Positions 62,501 to 64,000 of a stretch of 64,000 bases of DNA are shown in pieces. How positions within the stretch are numbered: position 1 is the stretch's first letter; every line of letters begins with the position of its first letter. The translations under genes and the position numbers were made by a program. Below the pieces are notes generated by a model. That model made no database searches, had not been told where the DNA came from, and saw only the letters and a program-made list of their open reading frames with translations. Source of the DNA: Dysidea avara (lineage: Eukaryota; Porifera; Demospongiae; Dictyoceratida; Dysideidae). The stretch is from the NCBI RefSeq assembly GCF_963678975.1, contig NC_089274.1:33909790-33973789 (forward strand), read 5' to 3'.

Positions 62501-63546
62501 GCGGTGATACACTCAACAAGAGATGCGCTTGTACAGAAATGCAAGCACTAAACAGCGAAACTGTTGAGTTGCTATTCATCAAAAACCAGGTTTCATGGGA
62601 AGCCACACCATGATATTTAGCATTAATAATCTATTACTTAATGATTTCTAGGTCCTCACGAACGAATTGAGTTGTTATCCGATTGTAACAGCACTGTAGT
62701 GCACTCGCCGTATTTCCGTAGCAGAACTAATCACCATTATCCTTGAAAGATACGATAATTAACCAGCCTCTAGTCAGTTTTCCCACAAAGTCTCCATGAC
62801 AGGACCTAGATAATATAACCACCCATTGACACTGCCATAAAAAATTAGTACTAATTAGCTGACAGCTGCTATTTTTGATGAGTAATAACCACAGCGCTAA
62901 ACCTTGGTTCAACCATATTGCAGGGACTTAATTTTACACTTGACTACCTTCTGCAGTAAATTATTAACACTCACTTTGTATGATTCCTCCGCTATTATCA
63001 TGTGGCTATACAACGCTTTAAAGTTAACAACCTTCTCACTAACACCTGCTTGAGTTTCGTGCCAATATTGTACCATCCATTATCACGCATTGAAAAATAA
63101 TAACCTATTATTAAGCGCCTAACCCGTAACCTTAATATACTAATTTAAGTACTTATTATTTGTCGTATAGTAACTACCACCTAGTTGAGACTTAGCAACT
63201 ACACTGAGCCTAGCCCGACCTGTAAACCTAAACCACAATTAAATGTTCAATATAACGAGTCAAAGCGTATCGTATCTTTGAACTGGTTGGGCATCAAAGC
63301 AATGAGCGAACCATGTTCCCATGATATTGCCCGGACAATGTGCGAGTTAAATCCCAAGCGACACCTTTGAATGCCACGCAAAAGTGGTATATACGTACAC
63401 TGTATGTGAAAACAGTACATGTAAACACATAAACACAACAACTTTTCCATACCTTGCATGCATTGTATACAGTATCTTTCAAGTTTTTACTTGATCTTTT
63501 CAGTCTGTCTACACGAGATCTAATATCATACATCTCCTTGATGAGT
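46580..63546 (-). CDS. UNC13/Munc13-4/BAIAP3-like exocytosis protein, C-terminal 19 exons
   Basis: Minus-strand exons: 63453-63546, 60838-60894, 60688-60782, 60137-60185, 59902-60020, 59725-59851, 59605-59673, 57044-57118, 56800-56895, 56529-56744, 54487-54555, 54352-54431, 54150-54306, 54025-54096, 53345-53428, 53217-53295, 53130-53168, 52853-52973 and 46580-46868 (stop at 46580). Every junction is GT/AG and phase-consistent. The MUN region shows YHDWFKGFVGDWIDVAS, VKFSQSALSVAGSF, ITTFWKNLQWP, LCISLNDIQYVREEL and VIDPLMQYLTKNLG. The C-terminal C2 domain shows LEVTVIKGTNLPALD, GLSDPYVQIVLMP, LNPTYYKEFD and LTLTVYDHDFITKDDFAG. Asp residues in SDPY, VYDHD and TKDDF could bind calcium. Family role: priming of SNARE-driven vesicle fusion at the plasma membrane. 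The N-terminal part lies beyond the window. The last intron is 5984 bp and contains a retrotransposon. Confidence 0.88.
47839..47928. repeat. Hairpin, 36-40-bp arms
   Basis: AAAGGTGGCAGCCAACAAAT... and ATTGCAGCTGGCTACCACC... pair over most of their length around an AT-rich loop. Confidence 0.65.
47992..48104. repeat. 113-bp near-perfect palindrome
   Basis: TGTGACATACATACATAAAT... to ...TTATGTATGTATGTCACA folds with almost no loop (CATGCGCGCAGCGTGCATG at the centre). It ends exactly where a long (CA)n tract begins. Confidence 0.85.
48105..48183. repeat. (CA)n microsatellite
   Basis: About 38 CA units follow the palindrome without a break. Confidence 0.95.
48740..49260 (+). pseudogene. Gypsy gag remnant
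   Basis: MNLQPPTPFSFANSEEWPKW begins a gag-like frame that includes QVNTLLYCLGEDAKKLL. It is broken near 48975. A CX2C-type zinc-knuckle remnant (TYFRCNRRG) follows around 49200. Confidence 0.65.
49376..49445 (+). pseudogene. Gypsy aspartic protease remnant
   Basis: FKVNTGAEVTVLSETTW corresponds to the retropepsin DTGA box, but the catalytic Asp codon reads AAC (Asn). A dead protease. Confidence 0.65.
49700..50660 (+). pseudogene. Gypsy reverse transcriptase and RNase H remnant
   Basis: RT text KLPFGITNAPEVLQ, LLCHIDDIGFL and ITFLGHVIDKQGISPDPRKT, then RNase H text ASAYGLGAVLLQQQEDKWNP. Several frameshifts and stops separate the parts, for example at 49817, 49905 and 50263. Confidence 0.75.
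50690..52260 (+). pseudogene. Gypsy integrase remnant, split by a MITE
   Basis: Zinc-binding (H-H-C-C)-type text around 50890-51020 (HLGHQGIQRCR-like, CPTCQKLN) and core pieces after 51500 (WLLIMGLNLTHW-like, LSLGVGLVQQK-like) are scattered across frames. The element at 51059-51495 interrupts it. Confidence 0.6.
51059..51495. mobile_element. hAT-like MITE nested in the Gypsy integrase
   Basis: Ends TAGAGTTGTACCGATA and inverted (TATCGGTACAACTCTA-like) with a perfect 8-bp target duplication CTAACTAT at 51051-51058 and 51496-51503. 437 bp with sub-terminal GATCGATAAT/ATCGGTTA repeats, no coding content. Confidence 0.88.
53525..53588. repeat. (CA)n microsatellite
   Basis: About 32 CA units in an UNC13-gene intron, 100 bp from exon 53345-53428. 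Cys/Val-rich frames on the minus strand are artefacts. Confidence 0.95.
54850..55200. repeat. Dispersed repeat, copy 2
   Basis: Same family as 2310-2590 (TAGTCCATATAAT, AGGTGGCCGG, CTGCCTGACCACAGTCGCAAG). It follows a direct repeat of GGTA(C)GGTATCAAAC. A basic 84-codon minus frame with a good donor (CACTG|GTAAGT at about 55198) overlaps it; no function is assigned. Confidence 0.5.
55702..55952. repeat. Fold-back family B, copy 1
   Basis: Arms of about 100 bp (ATTAAAAATTATAAATTTA...GCGATAAAAAGTAGTGAAA and complement) around a 40-bp loop. Matches 60958-61187. Located in an UNC13-gene intron. Confidence 0.8.
56183..56300 (-). repeat. SINE 3' end, truncated copy
   Basis: TTTATTAAGGCTTTACAGCA and GGTCCTACAGCC match the SINE at 20.8-21.0 kb. 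A 28-bp stretch (GCACAAGTGCTGAAGGTCTG...) is tandemly doubled here. Confidence 0.65.
57504..58116. mobile_element. piggyBac-like MITE
   Basis: CCCATTCCTACCGAA at the left and TTCGGTAATAAAGGG at the right, flanked by TTAA (57500-57503) and TTAT (58117-58120, one mutation). 613 bp. Its body is shared with 25.9-26.4 kb. It lies in an UNC13-gene intron. Confidence 0.7.
58672..58793. repeat. 122-bp hairpin
   Basis: TGTGCTATATGAAAAATAAA at the left pairs with TTTATTTTTCATATAGCACA at the right. The middle repeats GCACTCA/TGCTTTATTAGCAT. Confidence 0.75.
60958..61187. repeat. Fold-back family B, copy 2
   Basis: GCGATAAAAAGTAGTGATTC ... CATCACTTTTTATTGCTTGG, more diverged than copy 1; it also shares GATTCCTACNTNATTTTTAAA. 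Located just upstream of an UNC13 exon. Confidence 0.7.
61430..61570 (-). repeat. Dispersed repeat, copy 3 (inverted)
   Basis: GACTGTGGTCAGGCAGGCAG and TAAAATTCAGATTTCGGTGA are the complement of text at 55090-55140 and relate to 2540-2560. Confidence 0.5.
61570..63450. other. Intron of the UNC13-like gene, little recognisable
   Basis: TGGCTTACTTTCTGG-like text recurs at 61780 and 61920. No exon with consistent phase was found here. Short frames at 62276-62512 and 63185-63370 are not supported. Confidence 0.4.
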
Positions 63547-64000
63547 CTATGTGTGTAGCAAGAGTATATTGTAATATTCACACGTCTGTAAAAATATGTG
63601 CTCCCTAACACACGCTACAACACATATCAACACACTTAAGTTGATGTCTGCTCAGTTTAGTGAATTTGTTGGATTAGTGAAACTGATTGATTATACAGAG
63701 CCTAGTTCAACTACTCTAATAGAACATACACCTATCAAAATACTACAATAGAACAGTCACTTCTACTGTTCGGATTAGCGAGTGTTCAGGTTACTGGAGG
63801 TCAGATTAGCAGGGATCGACTGCAAACATACTATACACATAGAACTTAGACAACTAGAGCACACATATTCTGTAGCTAATTTTGCATCACATTTGTATGC
63901 ACGTCCACCTATACAAACTTTATAAACATAGTAACATAAAAATTGACCACGGTACATAGCACACAATATACCACTCATAACATACTCAACATGCAGAGTT

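Noticed and set aside
62276..63459. Short frames in the large UNC13 intron
   Set aside because: No fit to flanking exon phases and no domain similarity.

Overview
The window looks like AT-rich metazoan nuclear DNA, most plausibly from a sponge (demosponge). The reasons are intron-rich genes with some very small introns (41-63 bp), NACHT plus leucine-rich-repeat (NLRC-type) receptor genes with one-LRR exons, an UNC13-family exocytosis gene, a G2E3-like HECT gene, and dense MITEs, fold-back elements, SINEs and minisatellites. There is no prokaryotic gene organisation. Species assignment is inference. Two 200-base N gaps are present (9255-9454 and 40539-40738).

Layout. 0.4-4.3 kb (+): the 3' part of a HECT ubiquitin-ligase gene. 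4.4-5.5 kb (-), possibly starting at 8.2 kb: an integrase/DDE-transposase-like gene that converges on the HECT gene with only 68 bp between stop codons. 6.6-13.2 kb: transposable elements, a 19-bp satellite around an N gap, a 2.7-kb minisatellite split by a fold-back MITE, and a GC-richer dispersed repeat. 14.9-19.8 kb (-): a five-exon gene for a 233-residue protein I do not recognise, with all splice phases consistent. 21.7-29.7 kb and 32.4-38.2 kb (-): two tandem paralogous NLR genes. The second keeps a full NACHT domain. The first is a wreck: its NACHT is deleted out of frame and it carries a 7-nt frameshift. Both have independent frameshifts in the same penultimate LRR exon. 38.4-42.7 kb: a MITE followed by a 3.8-kb palindrome that contains an N gap flanked by a 582-bp duplicated end, probably an assembly artefact. 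43.1-44.8 kb (+): a decayed non-LTR retrotransposon. 46.6-63.5 kb (-) and beyond the window: the 3' 19 exons of an UNC13/Munc13-4/BAIAP3-like gene (MUN region plus C-terminal C2). Its last 6-kb intron hosts a degenerate Ty3/Gypsy retrotransposon, which itself carries a nested hAT-like MITE.

The host genes here (innate immune sensor, exocytosis factor, ubiquitin ligase) are not an operon and show no direct cooperation beyond proximity. The most unusual observations are the HECT/integrase convergent pair, which could be one large mobile element, the NLR pair with different lesions in the same frame-neutral exon, the uncharacterised 233-aa gene, and several inverted-repeat families and one short motif that recur through introns and intergenic DNA.
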